Notes: a model not told the origin generated them from the letters alone. Positions 27,368 through 40,553 are shown, counted from the first letter of the stretch. The stretch: 64,000 bases of DNA from Daphnia carinata (GCF_022539665.2 NC_081331.1:10261534-10325533), one strand, 5' to 3'. Numbers and translations are program-made.

Positions 27368-30300
27368 CTGTAAACATTTTCTGTTTGGCTGGCAAATGAA
27401 ACCCCCACCAATAGATTTTTTAGACGGACCCCAAACAGCAGACGGTGGGGATCAAAAAAAAAGGACCATCTCCTAATTCCGATGTTAATCAATCGTCTCG
27501 TCTAACAGCAGCCCAACATTTCACGCTCTCTCAGCAGCGTGTATATCGAGTCTGCATAGATATATACAAACACTCTACGGGTGAGAATGTAAAGTAGCAG
27601 GGAAAGGCTCGAATTTATTTCGATTTTTTTGTTTTGCGTTCTATTTTGCTGAGCACGCCAAATGTTCGTCTTCTTTTTTTTTTTTTTTTGTTTGTTTAAA
27701 TAACTATTATTCAACCATCGGAGCGGTCTATATTTGTGTACCATTCTATGGGGGTCATGCAAATGCTGTAGAATCGCTTTATGTTTCATTTTCTCTTGGT
27801 TCTCTTCTTCTACACCATCGACGTCATGACTAATCAAGTCAAACACATATATAACGTCTGAGGTGAAACGCGAAACTGGTTCGGGTTTTCAATTTCATCA
27901 AATTAAAATTTGTTTTTTTCAAGTGTCCAGACATGAGACTGTGCACGTCATCCAAAAAGGGTTATTTAGTCCCGGTGTTCGTACCCACATTTCTCATGCA
28001 AATTTTTCATTGTTCTAATTCTCGTGCGTGATTCTGTTCGATTTTTTGTTGTTGTTGTTGGTTCCAATACAAACGTCGCCCTCCATGTTTTTGTTTCTTA
28101 TTCGGCTCTATAATCAATCAGATCAATTATGATTAAAAGGTCGTTGTCATCGTCATTCCCCCGCCTTTGCACACACATCTCTCAATGATACGACGAGAAT
28201 CAAGAAAATCAGGCAAAACAACACGAAGACCAATAATTCAAATGAGAAATTAGAGAACCAACAAGAGCTCAAACAAAAGGAAGAAGAGTCTATATGCATT
28301 TAATATAAGACCGAAGGTCAACTGTCTTTATACATATAGATATATATATATTCTTTTATTTATTTCCTGCGATGGGCAAGAGCGAGGAAGAAGGGGGGGG
28401 GGGGGGGGGTCATTTGACCATATAAAGCCAACGGGTTATGGTGTCTTGTATAGTGTAAGGGCAAGTTCAAAGCCATCGGGATTGTTTTTTTCGGGAGTAT
28501 CACCGCGAACCAAAGATAGAAAAAAGAAACCTACAAACCATCAGCTAAAAACCTTAACCAGATGGTCATTTGTTACAAACAAACAACAAGGCAAAAAACC
28601 CAAAAGGTCCCACTCTATTGAAATGAAATCTTCCCCCCCCCCCCCCTTCGTCCGTCCTTCCTCCTTCGTGTCTCTATCCCGAAAAAAGAAACAAGTGGAC
28701 TTGCTTGTTGCGCTCTTCTATCTTTCTCTTCCTCTCTCTAGAATTCCTCTTTGCCTTTTTGTTATTCCCTTCTTCTTTTTTTTTTCCAATCGTAATGTTA
28801 TTTTCGATGTGTGTGTGACTTTCGGGGATCATTGCGCTGTTGGCTGCATATCTTATAATAGTATACCGTAGTGATGGCGTGGCTCTTTTTTTTTTTTTTT
28901 TCTTCGTTTCCTCTACTTCTTTTAGTCGCTTTTTTATCTTGGTCTTTCTGTCTTCGTCCTAAAGGTTCTCTCCCCCCCCCCCCTTTTCTTTATAGCTCCT
29001 CTGTATAAGAGACGACATCGGTTGAGACTTTGGTCATACAGGCATTTTGGGTACCATCGTTCCGTCTCTTTTTAAGGCAATGACAAATTCCTTTGGTATA
29101 TAGACACACGCACGCAGTTAAGGAAAAAAAAAAACCGGCAAATCAGGTTAATCTCCATCTCTCTCTCTCTCTTTTATTCTTTCCCAAGCCTCCGCAACAT
29201 AAAAAGCATCACCTTCTGGCAGTCGTTGTTGTTGTTGTTTTTTGCTTGAAAAATATTTTTGATTTAAAAATAGACACGTGATTCATTTAATAAGGAGATC
29301 TAGTCAAATGAAAACCAGTGGGATAACAACAAAATGGCCAAAGGAATAGGGAGATAACTATCGATACTTGGCAACAGCGTGAATGGAACCGGGCAGAGGT
29401 TATGCCCAGCCTATTTCAATCAGGAGGGTATATTCTCTTTGCTGTTAACGCTGCAAACACCAGAGCTCAAAGAAAAACTGGTTTTCTCACTACATTTCGA
29501 ACAACATTTTTTTTTGGGGGGGGGGGGAGGAGGGAAGGTTAAAGACATACGATCACGCCATTTCTCCATTTGAAAGCGTCGTCATTTGTTTTCGACAAAC
29601 AAATGCTAAGTGACCAAATGATTCCCCCCCACCCCTTCATCTAACAAAAAAAAAAAAAAAACTATTTCCGTGTGCTTTGGCCATAGCAAAAACGAAATTT
29701 TTGGGTGCATGCTAGAAGGCCATTGTCACCCGAGTCGTGATTGATGAAGCTCAAAGATATCGAACTGTTGGAGGCAAATGTTTGTTGTTTGACCGGGACG
29801 ACTGCGAGCGCAACAGCAAAAACAAATTTTCGATTCTTTTGTCGACTTGTCAACACACCCACCGAATTACAACAACAACAACAAAAAAAATGAATATTAA
29901 TGATCCATTGACCTTTTGACCTTAAAAATCATTTATCACCATTTACTTGTTCATTTCTTTTTTTTTTTTTTTTCAAGGATTACCATCTGCGTGAAATCGT
30001 ATGATTTTTTTCGTGACAACGTGTCCCGATCTGTTCCCCTCCGCCAGAGGTGCCACTATTTATCAACAAATATCACTCGTATATAAACATTAGAGACAAG
30101 TACGAAAAGAATGTCCTTTGGAAACTTGTTGCGCAAGGTCGTCACGCATCGAACGTGGCAGGACATTCACGTTGTCTGCGCGTTTGTTTACATACACAGA
30201 GTGAACAAAACATCGTCGTTTTTTTAAAATTTTCGTGCAGGCTTGGTTTTCAATCAAAAAAATAAAAGGCAATAGAAAGCAAAAGACAATGACATCCGAT

Positions 30301-31699
30301 TCATTGAGAAACTTTTTTTTAAGGGCGAACGCGGTACAGCGACGAGCGTGACCTCGTTATTTATTGGCCCTGACATGTTTGTGAGTGGTCCAGAGTTTGA
30401 AACTATTTGTATTTGACACAGAGGGGTGTGTCAAGCTGACTGGTAGACATTTTCCGATAAAAAGAGAAATCATTCATCTGCATAAAGTCTAAATACGAGA
30501 CCCATGAGTGAAAGCCATTGAAGGAGATATGATTTCTCTTAGCAGAGATACATTTAATAAAGCATTTCGATGATGTTTTTTTTTTTCTTTAAATAGAAGA
30601 CATTTTGTTTTTCTCGTCCTTTTTTTTCAGCTGGATTTATATGCGTGGCTTTTTTTTTTTTTTACACGACGTACTTGTTGTATTTAAAAGCAGAGAGAAA
30701 GGGAGGTCAAACAGGTCAAAACGTTGAGAGATCCGTTTGTGACTTTGAACTCGTTCATTTCTTTTTTATTTTCCTTTAACCCTTACGTTTTTGAGTTTCC
30801 ACTCCCTGTTTGTGCCTCCCATCGAAAATAAACGTAAACAAATAAACATTTGTTGCGTCAATGACGAATGTTGTTCTCTTTAAAAAAAAATCGGGTACTC
30901 AAAGAAATGGGAATGTATTTTTTCTTTTGAATTGTATGACACGTACAACATGTTGCGCATCAATCCATATGTAAATAATTCTATATATGCCGAGCATGTG
31001 TATATACACACACACGCACACAATATATATGGCTATTATATTGGATGCTGTTCAATGGTGGCTCAGGCAGCCATTGGGCCACTTGTTGAATTTCTTTCTA
31101 TTTTTTTTTTTTTTTAAATAAACACGCATTTTCGGAATTTTTTTTTTTTTTTTTTTGTTACCCCACCCTTTTTGATGGTCTGGTTATTCACCACCGAAAT
31201 GCACCGTTTTTTTTTTTTGTTGTTGCTGTTTTTAAAAGTATTTAAACGAAAAATAAAATGTATATTCCCTTTCTGAATCGAATAGAAGAAGGAGTTCTAC
31301 TAACTACCACCATATACACGCTACTACCGCTACATTTATATTGATGTATAAATCTAAATGTTATTGCGCGGGTATTTATATGTGTGTGCGCGTAGATTTG
31401 GGACAAGATTTTTTATAGCTCCTTTTTTTTTCTGAGTTTATGCAAAGATTTGTGGCGTAGGGTGAGAGAGAGAGAGGTCCTGATTCCCTCCCTTTTCCTT
31501 GTAGCGATTTTTATTTTTAAATATAGTATATATATATTTTTTTTGAAATAGGAAAGAAATGCTGCGCTCACAATTATACCTGAGGGCGGCTGCTGGCCAC
31601 TTGAAGCGAGCACACAGAGCTCGACTAATGTTACTTGTACAGTCGGCTGGACTCTCTTGTGCTTACACCGTTTGCATACGCAATGAACACCGAAGAGAC

Positions 31700-31728
<29 letters not shown>
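31700..31728. repeat. poly(A) tract of 29
   Basis: Uninterrupted adenines. On the - strand this is a T29 run just upstream of the weak exon candidate at 31580-31661. Confidence 0.8.
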
Positions 31729-31730
<2 letters not shown>

Positions 31731-32476
31731 CAGACACAAATAATACAGAGTCTCTTTCTCTATCGCTGTGCGTACCTTCGTTTCAGTCCTTTTTTTTTTT
31801 TTATTTTGTTGTTCAAAGAAAATAAGAAAAATAGGCGACCGAAGAGATCAGGGTCGCAGCGACGTGATGCGGATGGACGAGACAGATAACACGAGACACA
31901 CAATATAAATACACTAAGTTCTTCCTCTTTATACCCAATATGTAGAATTATATATGTTTCCTTTTTTTTTTTTTTTTTATTTAAAAAAAGGGGGGGGGGG
32001 TTTATAGTAGAAAAAGCATTAAACATTTCTGGTATAGAAGGGGATGAATATAAAAGGAATTATGTTTTTTTTTTAGAAAGAAGAAAAGAATAGGGGAATG
32101 AAGATTGGAATGCGCCGGACGCCTTCCAGCTTTTTTTTTTCTCATCTCTTTGATTATGTCCACCCCGTCTCACTTGTGTGATTCTTACATTATAACAAAT
32201 AAAAAATACCTTTTTTTCCCCACATCTTCAGGTGAGACAGGAGGTGGGGGGAGCAAGTCATTCGATATCAATAAGGAATTTCCTTATTTTATTTTTTTGT
32301 TTGTTTTTCTTTTAGCGCATCCGCATTGAGCAAAAAAAAAAAAATAAAATAAAAACAAGAGGCCTGCGATAGGGGAGGGCAAAGGTAGATGTTATAAAAG
32401 AGAGAATCAGCAAAGCTTGAAAAAAAAAAAGGTATTTTTTTTTGTATTTTTATTTTTAGGAGAGGAGGTCACTCAC

Positions 32477-32563
32477 CTGTCGGATGAAACTGCTGGAGCT
32501 GTCGGAATAGCTGCCGTCAGAGTGCTTGTGCTTCTTGCTGCTCTTGACCTTCTCCGTCTTGCG
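32477..32563 (-). CDS. probable second coding exon of the - strand gene
   Basis: Twenty-nine codons reading RKTEKVKSSKKHKHSDG and ending SSSSFIRQ at a strong donor, CAG|GTGAGTG. Third positions are almost all G or C, which picks this frame over the two others. It starts directly after an in-frame TAG, so translation must enter through a splice acceptor, and AATAG|CGC or CGCAAG|ACG both preserve phase 0 with the 35.4-kb exon. The weak point is the acceptor: the upstream sequence on this strand is A-rich rather than pyrimidine-rich. The Lys/Ser-rich peptide suggests a disordered linker. Product not recognised. Confidence 0.5.
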
Positions 32564-33248
32564 CTATTTTGTACCCGTCCAACGTTTTTATGCGTTGTTT
32601 TTTTTTTTTTTTTTTTTTTTGTTGTTGTTGTTGTTGTTTTATTCAGCATCCCAATGTCCATCGAGTCAAAAGAAAAGAAGAAACAAACGCATTAATATAT
32701 CATGTTACACACAACTACAAGCTCCGGCTCATCGTCTCTCTTGAAATCGTCACACGGAAATCATTGCCTTCTTGACTATTTATTACGATTTTTTGTTTGT
32801 TTTTTTAGCCAAATGTGTCCTCCTTCTCCGGCTTCTCTTTACGTGGAATTCCAGACGTATCCGCTGCGATCGATCATCAAATGATCTCTGGCTCCTCTAA
32901 ATGGACCGAAAATAACAAAACAAAAACCCTTCGCATTTTCACGGCTCTTTGCATATTTATTTTTATTTTTTTTTTTCATTTGTTATATACTACACAATCA
33001 AGAGTCTCTTTAAAAATCCATTGGCAACGTTGGTTTTTTTTTTTTTTCTGATTCTGCATTTTGCCCACTCTATGAAATCGATCGATTTCCTGCCATCTAA
33101 TGTGCTGGACTTCGGGAAAAAAAGGCCTTGCATTCCCGTCATGCCCAGACGTCATAAATAGGCGCGTTCATAAAAGCTTTATTGATGGGGAAAAAAATGG
33201 CAATGCGAAAAGAGAGGGACGAACACAACTTTTAGGAGAGTGAAATGC

Positions 33249-33280
33249 GTGTGTGTGTGTGTGTGTGCGTGTGTGTGTGT
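33249..33280. repeat. (GT)n microsatellite with one interruption
   Basis: GT array broken by a single GC step. Confidence 0.8.
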
Positions 33281-33785
33281 AAGAGAAATCAAACCTCCCT
33301 TTTATCCCCCCCCCCCAATTCCATTCCATATGGAGCACGATAGAAAAAAAAACATAGTTATCGATGTCTATATATCGAATACGAGGCTATAACTTCGGGG
33401 TTCAACGGTGCTTTGCTCGTTTACGTTGAGGGGGTTATGACTTGCTTAGCGAAGAAACACAATCTTCTTCTTTTTTTTTTTTTTTTTCCCAATCGTCTGT
33501 GCCATCTTTTGATTTTTTCTTCATTCGTTATCCTCGGAGAAAAAGAAAAAAAAAATTGTGTCGGGATAAGATAATCAAACGGCTCTTCGATGTTTCTTTT
33601 GTTATTACTTTTTCCTCTCTAATTTTTTTTTTTTTTTTCTTTCCAAAAAATTGTGTGTTGAATAAAAATCAAGATGGCGGACGATGATCAGTTTTCTCTC
33701 TCTATTTTTTTTTTTTTTTTTTAAGACGATGACACAACGAAAATCCTTTGATGCCCCACAGGGAAAGAGAGAGAGTTAGGACAAG

Positions 33786-33824
33786 GTATTTATATATACA
33801 TATACAGTATATATATATAAATAC
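33786..33824. repeat. TA-rich 13-bp inverted repeat
   Basis: GTATTTATATATA is matched by TATATATAAATAC at the other end. It could extrude as a cruciform, but TA-rich DNA often gives such repeats by chance. Confidence 0.5.
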
Positions 33825-34201
33825 GGTACTGTGCATTAGTCGATTGCCCATATTCAGCTGGCTACTTCTTGTTCAAAACTATTCCTTCCAATCCGTCTTA
33901 TTAAAAGAAGAAGAAGAAGAAGAAAAAAAATTAGCCTTTTACGAGCGACGACGTGGAATTGTTTTCTCTGGCCAAAAGAGAAATATCTAAAGCCTGTGTG
34001 TGTGTGTGTGTGTGCAAAGAGAGGGGGGGGGGACAAAATGGCTTTATGTAAATGAAGAGAAAACGCTTGCGCCACCAGCAATGGCTGTAGAGGAACAACT
34101 AGTGGAACGTTATCGGGCGCTATGTCTTTATATACAACGAAATAACATAAAGAGGAAATCTGTTGATTCAATCAAGGTCGCGCCTCGTGAAAAATATAAA
34201 C

Positions 34202-34232
<31 letters not shown>

Positions 34233-35175
34233 GAGAGAAAAACAAGAGAGGAAGGGACACAGAATGTGTATACCTATATAAGAAAACACGAACTGCTGGT
34301 TAGGGTTAAGGTAAGAGAAACAATCATAAAAATAGAAGAAAAAGGGGTAGGGGAATCGAAGGAGATAAAAATAACAGAAACTCCGAAAAAGGCCAAATGA
34401 AATAAAACGAAAATTTAGGGAAGAAATTAAAAATAAAGAAAAAGAAAAAAAAAAAACGAGAAAAACGAGAAAATTATTTCCAATTTTTTTTTTTTTTTTT
34501 TTTGGGCGCCAGTCGTCCTTGGTTTTTGCTTGTTTTATCGAAAAAAAAAAATGTTGCGTGAATAATAAGAGGACAAGAGCTTAATATCTAACGACCACCG
34601 AGTAGAGTGGCGCAACGAGGATACAACTCAAAAGTTGTTGCGTTGCTTTTAGTTTTTGCGCTTTGGTGTTTTTTTTTTCTCTTTCTAACGGAATGCAAAA
34701 TGGCGTCATACAAGGAAGAAGGAAAGGTAACCTAAAAAAACAAAAGATAAAAACAAATGAACCAAACACACACTAAAAAAAAAAAAACAGGTATATACTT
34801 TTGGGTTGCGTTTGTTCTTTTTGACTTATTATTTTTGGTGGGGAGTTTTTTTTTTTTTTTTCCGAATACATGAACTGATTTTTCTAGTTGGAAAATGAGG
34901 GGGGGGGGGGAGACCACTCTCTTTTTTTTTTTTTGTTGTTTTGTTTAATGTCACTGTTTCTCTTTTGCCCTACCGTAAGTCCACCCTCTATCAGATAATG
35001 ATCCATCCATCCATCGTCTTCTTTTTTCTTTTTTTCCCTCTCTTTGATATATTTAAAAAAAAATAATAAATTAAGATTCTCAAATTTTTATGTTTTATCT
35101 ATTTCAAGGCATCGATGTTCTCCCCCCTACTTTTTGGGGGTCTCTATTCGATGATCATATTTGATCATTTCTTAC

Positions 35176-35421
35176 CTGTCGATGAAGGGCGAAATGAGGC
35201 AAGGACAGGTGCGAAGTCATAGTTTGCTCCGAATCGGTTGGGTTGTCGGTACTCTGTTGCTTTTGCAAAGGCACCGTCTCCTGGCCGACATCTTCCTCGT
35301 CGTCATTGGCCTCCTGCCGGTGGTGCTGCGCATTCTTGTAATCGACTGTCGTCGAGGAGCATCCCAGCAGACGATCGTGATGACGCGAATGATCGGCGAT
35401 CAACAACGAACGGCGGTTCAT
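35176..35421 (-). CDS. first coding exon of an unrecognised - strand gene
   Basis: Eighty-two codons starting MNRRSLLIADH and ending FALHRQ at a strong donor, CAG|GTAAGAA, phase 0. Third positions are mostly G or C, as in the abrupt exons, while the flanks are poly-A/T. The peptide is hydrophilic and Gln/His/Asp-rich with an acidic NDDEEDVGQE stretch. No signal peptide or membrane segment is seen, so it looks like a disordered cytosolic or nuclear N-terminus. The frame stays open upstream, but that part is Lys-rich read-through of poly-A tracts, so this ATG (G at -3) was chosen. The next coding exon is probably the one near 32.5 kb. Product not recognised; the rest of the gene must lie further left. 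Confidence 0.6.
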
Positions 35422-35723
35422 TCCGACACTCTTTTTTTTTTTTTTGGTTTTTTTAGTTTTCCACACTGTGTCCTTTTGGATTTCGGATTGGAAAGAGCTC
35501 GTTTTTTTTTTTTTTGCTTTCCAAATCCAAACAGCCAAATGGGTTTTGAGCAACAACAAAAAAATGGCCGCGTTTTCAGACCGGATAGTAGGGCAATAGT
35601 TTGTGTGTTTTTAACGAAGGTTTTTTGATAACTATTTTAATCGCAGACATTTGCAAATCAAATGACACTGGCAGAAAATGGATTTTTACCGTTACAGCTG
35701 GAGAAATCGACAGCCAATCGATT

Positions 35724-35726
<3 letters not shown>

Positions 35727-35754
<28 letters not shown>
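35727..35754. repeat. (CA)14 microsatellite
   Basis: Perfect CA array about 300 bp upstream of the - strand start codon, possibly in its promoter or 5' UTR. Confidence 0.8.
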
Positions 35755-35758
<4 letters not shown>

Positions 35759-38127
35759 ACTTTGTTTAGCGTAATATAACTGTAAACTAATATGCTACAC
35801 GTTGGATTTTCCAAACATTCAGGACGAACAATTTCAAAAGCGAGAAACAGCCATTTTGTTTTCCACAATGGAGAACGATGAGTTTGAAAAGGGAACTCGT
35901 CGGCCAACTGGATGGTGTGTATCGACGACAACCAACATGGCGCTCACACCTGTAGCCCCTTCTCACACTGAGTTTGGATGCGGTCCAGCTTTTTGTTTTT
36001 TGTTTTGTTTTTTTTTTTGGTTGGCCAGCCACACCACCGAAAAACTTGCCGCACGACTTCCGCACACAGGGCCGATCGTTTCGCCTTTGCACGCCACCAA
36101 ACCGATTTCCCACCTGATGATACACAGCGTTCTGTTTGTCTTTTGTTTTGTTTTTTTGTAACGAAACAAGACCCGAACAACAACCGTTTAACTTGTGGGC
36201 CAAAATACACTGGAACCCAAACAAATTGAAGGAGCGAAATTTGCAGAGAAAAGATAACAGCGGGTGAAACTCGGCACAACTTTTGCCAAGCGACTCGCTT
36301 TACATTCGTGTAAAAAGATACTTGAACGCACCGTGGTAAGGCAAAGACGGGCTGGGGAGGGGGGATACGATAGACCCTTGTGTCTATCTGTGTGTGTGTG
36401 TGTGTCTATATGGTGTAGCTCTTGCGCGACGCCCGGGCACGGCCCGTCGTGAAAAGCCCAGTTCGGTTGGTGTATGTGGTAGTACATAGGGCTAAAGAAA
36501 CGCTAAAATACGGGGAGAAATTTCAATGAAGCCTCTTCTGTTTTTTGAACCCCCTCCATCGTTCTCTCTCAATCCCGATAGACGGCAAAAGTATTGATCT
36601 TCTTATCTTTCTCTGCGGTGTGTGCGCAGAGCTCCTCTTGTCCGTTGCTGGACACGTTTTCTTTTCCGCTGGCGGTGCAAAGAGCGCAGCGCAAGCGCGA
36701 CATCGGCCATTTTTTTCTTTTTTTTTTTTTTATTATGAAAAGAGAGAAGTACAGAGAGACAAAAGACGAGCACACGTATGTGTACTTTGAACACACACAC
36801 ACACACACACAGACACACAAAAGTGGGTATATGTATAGGCCTGACTCTATCAGCTGACCCAGCACATATAAAACCTCTTCTTCCGGAGGAGGGAATAAAG
36901 ACTTCTTTCTTTATCCTTCCCCCTCCTTTTTTTTTTTTTTTTTGTCTTCTTGTGTATCGTTACACCACATACAGAAGAGTACCCCACCCATTTATCGTCC
37001 CCCCCCCCCCTCCTCTTACAATTTTTTTTTTTTTTTTTTTTTTTTGTGCCTCCTCCTGGATCTTTTTCATGCGTTTTATTACATGACAGCAGAGCGCAAA
37101 ATGCGGGGCGGCGGGAGCGTGCACTTATATCCAATGCTTCTTTTCAATTTTTTTTTTTTTCTTGAAAAAAAAAAAACTTGTTTTAAAAACGCGCAGGCCT
37201 TTGCTTGATTATTGATCGACTTAGTAAAAAATCGTCTCTTATTTTTTATTTTATTTTTTTTATTTTTTTTCGTTTCATTTTTTTTCCCGGCCGTGTTAAT
37301 GAGTCTCCCTGCCGCACCCCCGACCCACTCATTCCAAAGAGATGGGCGGGTGGAGTGCGCTCGGTATAAATGGGTGTAGTGAAAAAAAAAAAAAAAAAAA
37401 AAAAAGAAAAAGAAAAAAAAAAAAAAAAAATGAAGAAGGCAGTGAACACACTGACAAAATGAGAGGAGAAATGTTGCACTGCAAATCTATTGATTTTCGG
37501 TATTTATTAAAATTGAAGAAGAAAAAAATTGTAGGCGGACTACGTGGGGTGATGAAGTCAACTCTTGTGTTCACACTCTTTCGAAACCCTTCACTTACAC
37601 TCTCTTATTCTTTCTTATTTTCTTCTCAAATTCTTTTTTCCTACGCACATTAGCTGTCGAAAAAAAAAAAAATAAATAAAAAACACTCGATTATTTTATT
37701 CGTCGATTGGAACTTGCTCGTCAATTTAAAAAAATGTAAAAGACACAGTCAAACGCTTCCAGTTGAAAATGCGAAGCGTTTATCGGTTGACTTCATCCAA
37801 CAACAACTCCATCTCATTTTTTTTTTTTTTTTTTGAGTTGGGAAACTCTTGATTCAAAGAACAAGTGTTGGCCAACGTTAATCAGCTTTTGCCACACTAA
37901 ATGGGGCGTCTGTGAAATACCGTCTTCCCTATACAAAACACCAGACGCCATCACGTGCCACCATCGTTCTTGGCTTCCAACTCGCCGATGACTATGATCC
38001 TCGGTCCTACCCTCTTTAATGCGATCATTCACGGTCAATCGAGCTAATGATTCACTGCTATTTACGCTTCTCATTTTTGTTGTGCGTGAAGCTGTTGCCT
38101 TTGGAGACAGACCACAACAAGTTGAGT

Positions 38128-38129
<2 letters not shown>

Positions 38130-38162
<33 letters not shown>
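38130..38162. repeat. (GT)16 microsatellite
   Basis: Perfect GT array inside an otherwise mixed-sequence block. Confidence 0.85.
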
Positions 38163-38167
<5 letters not shown>

Positions 38168-40023
38168 CCCACAACCGGAATCGGGCAATGTCTATAAGCA
38201 GAGCGAGAGAGAGTTTCAACTTTCGCGAAAGATTTTCGTTTCTCTTTTTCCCGGTATTTCGTCTGCCACGGCGTTTCGGATTCATTTTTCAGAAAGGTTG
38301 GCTCAACCAGAACGAAGGACACGTGCGACGGGACAGCACAATTTTGGTCAGCCTTGACGAAATCCAGTAGGAAACTGGTCAGATGGAAAATAAAAAACAG
38401 GTGAAAAGGGAAAGGTGAACAAAGATATTGGTGTGAACGAAGCCTTAACAAACAAAACAGGTACTTCTATTCAGTGCGCCATGTTTGACACCCCCCCTCT
38501 CCCGCTGTTGGTATCGCTTTGCATAAATTAATTAATCTACGCACTGTGACTTAAAATAGATATTTTAAGTATAACACGTGACTTGAAAAAAAGAAAATGT
38601 ATTTTTCATTTTTGTTTTTGTTAAAGGGCTCCCCACTCCATGCGACCAGTCAGAAGTAATGCTGATGACTACAGGCCGACGGCCGTGATCCTCCGCAAAA
38701 TTCATTACGAATTTAAAGTTCAATTATATCCCGTCTTCACCAAAACATGCTGCACATAAGTATGACGCGTACCTGCGGTAAAATCCCCCGTAGGTAGACA
38801 GGTAAAAACACGACAATATCGCTACTTAAAAAAAAAATAATAATAATAAAACACGTCAACTGCGATGCGTATGTATAATCCTTAAGAGGTTTTCAACTTT
38901 ATATAATACATACGTCTTTTTTTTTTTTTCATTTTTCCATTTGATATTTCCACAATTTTTTTTTTTTTTTTTTTTTTTGAAACGAGAGAGAGAGATTCAT
39001 TTATTTTTTATTCGGGATTTATTCCTCGACACAGTTTCTATTTGATTTAAGGCTAGGGGATGGGAGAGGGGTAGGGGCCAAAGAAAAAAAAAAAAAATGT
39101 GATTGCGCTTGGGGACCTGATCGGATTGAGATCGGCGCTGCGGTGTACCGTACCGTAGCTGATGTTTGAAGATACACATAAAAAAAAAAAAAAAAACGGA
39201 TTGCTTGATGCTCTCCTGTGTGCTTCGCACATATATGTTGCCTGTGTAGGCTCTTCCTTCTATCGGGGATGGGTAAGCTAATTGAAATCCTTAATTACTC
39301 AAGGCCTCCTTTCCGCCTCACTATTTCTTTTTAATTTCCCCCTGCTGCTTCTCCCCCCCCCCCCCCCTTCCATTTTTTTCTTCTTCTTCTTCTTCTTTTC
39401 AACGATGAAATAAAAAAAAAAAAAAATGCAGAAGATTGAGGGAAAAAAAAAAAAATGTCGCCCCCCCCCCCTCCCTTGCTTAGGATTTTTCTATCATGTT
39501 GCCCGTGAGCCGTATGCGCGCCTCTGTCGATATGAATATTTCAACGGAAATTAATAAGAAGCTACGGGAGAAGAAGAAAGAAAGAAAGAAAAGAAAGAAA
39601 AAAAGAGGCTACGTCATCGCGTTTCATCGACAACCAAGAGGTAACATAGTAATGGGGGAACATCGAAAGGGCAATGAGCTCGAAAAAAAAAAAAAAAAAT
39701 AATAATAATATGCGCTAATATCCAACTCGTGTATATCTTACGTGTGTATCTTAGATTGGGAACTGATTAATGGCATTTTAATTTTGTATACAAGATCCAT
39801 CGTTTTATTCGTAATGGGACGGTACATTTCAAACACAAAATTCGCCATCCCTCACAATGGAAATGCGAAATGGAAAAAAAAAATTACAAACGAACGTTAT
39901 GCTGTGCAGAAATGTTTGCATTGAACTCCGGCCACCCCAAGAAGGTGGTAGGCGGAGGACCGATCTACGCAAGTCATTTTCTTTTCTTTTTTTTTTTCTT
40001 CTTCTCCACTCAAACTGGCATGT

Positions 40024-40105
40024 GTCGACGTCCTCCTCTTTCAGCATCTTTGATAATTCCCCTCTTCTTTTTTTTTTCGAACTGAAAGGAGGAGGAAACG
40101 TCGAC
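40024..40105. repeat. long imperfect inverted repeat (hairpin)
   Basis: Arms at 40024-40044 and 40082-40105 pair over about 21 bp with only a one-base and a two-base bulge, around a 37-nt loop. Both arms carry GTCGAC at the outer end, and the inner ends are TTTCAG and CTGAAAG. The arm length resembles a microRNA precursor but no known mature sequence is recognised. Confidence 0.6.
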
Positions 40106-40550
40106 GGGTGGCGGCGTGCAGTTGCAAGTGGAGGTTGCTACCGTTTGAGGTCTGTCTCTTTCACTCTCCTCCTCCCTCCTCTTATATACACGCACACTCT
40201 TTTTTTTTTTTTTTTTTTTTCTTCTTCTTCTTTTCTTTCTCTCTTTCTTCCACGTATATTTATATATACAAGGGAGAGAGACATACGTATAGGTTACTAC
40301 TATTACGGTCGTAGTGGAGCAGTATGTGGTCTCTATATCAGGGTGCGACGTCGTTTTTGTCCCGGCACTCGCCCGGCGACGCCCTCTCACTTCGCACCCC
40401 TTTTTGTTTTGTTTTTCAAACTTTTGAATCGTGTCTCTCTCTTACAGATCTGTCACTTGTTTTTCTTTTTTTCTTCTCAGTTCCTGTTTCCTGCCCTGTC
40501 GTCATCAACGACATAAAAAAAAAAATTCTATTTAATGTTCAGATTTTCCC

Positions 40551-40553
<3 letters not shown>

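Larger units (their letters stand above)
3854..32476. other. long non-coding interval dominated by homopolymers and short repeats
   Basis: About 28.6 kb without a defensible coding exon. Poly-A and poly-T runs of 10-29 nt occur every few hundred bases, with poly-C/G runs up to 49 and frequent CA, TG, GA and CT arrays. If the - strand exons at 32-35 kb and 3 kb belong to one locus this is intron; otherwise it is intergenic. Only weak exon candidates are seen (11686-11712 and 31580-31661 on the - strand). Confidence 0.45.
32564..35175 (-). other. presumed intron between the two - strand exons
   Basis: About 2.6 kb of low-complexity DNA with poly-A/T runs, a TG repeat near 33.25 kb, a TA-rich inverted repeat at 33786-33824 and an A27 run near 34.2 kb. 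No open frame of coding character is seen. Confidence 0.45.
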
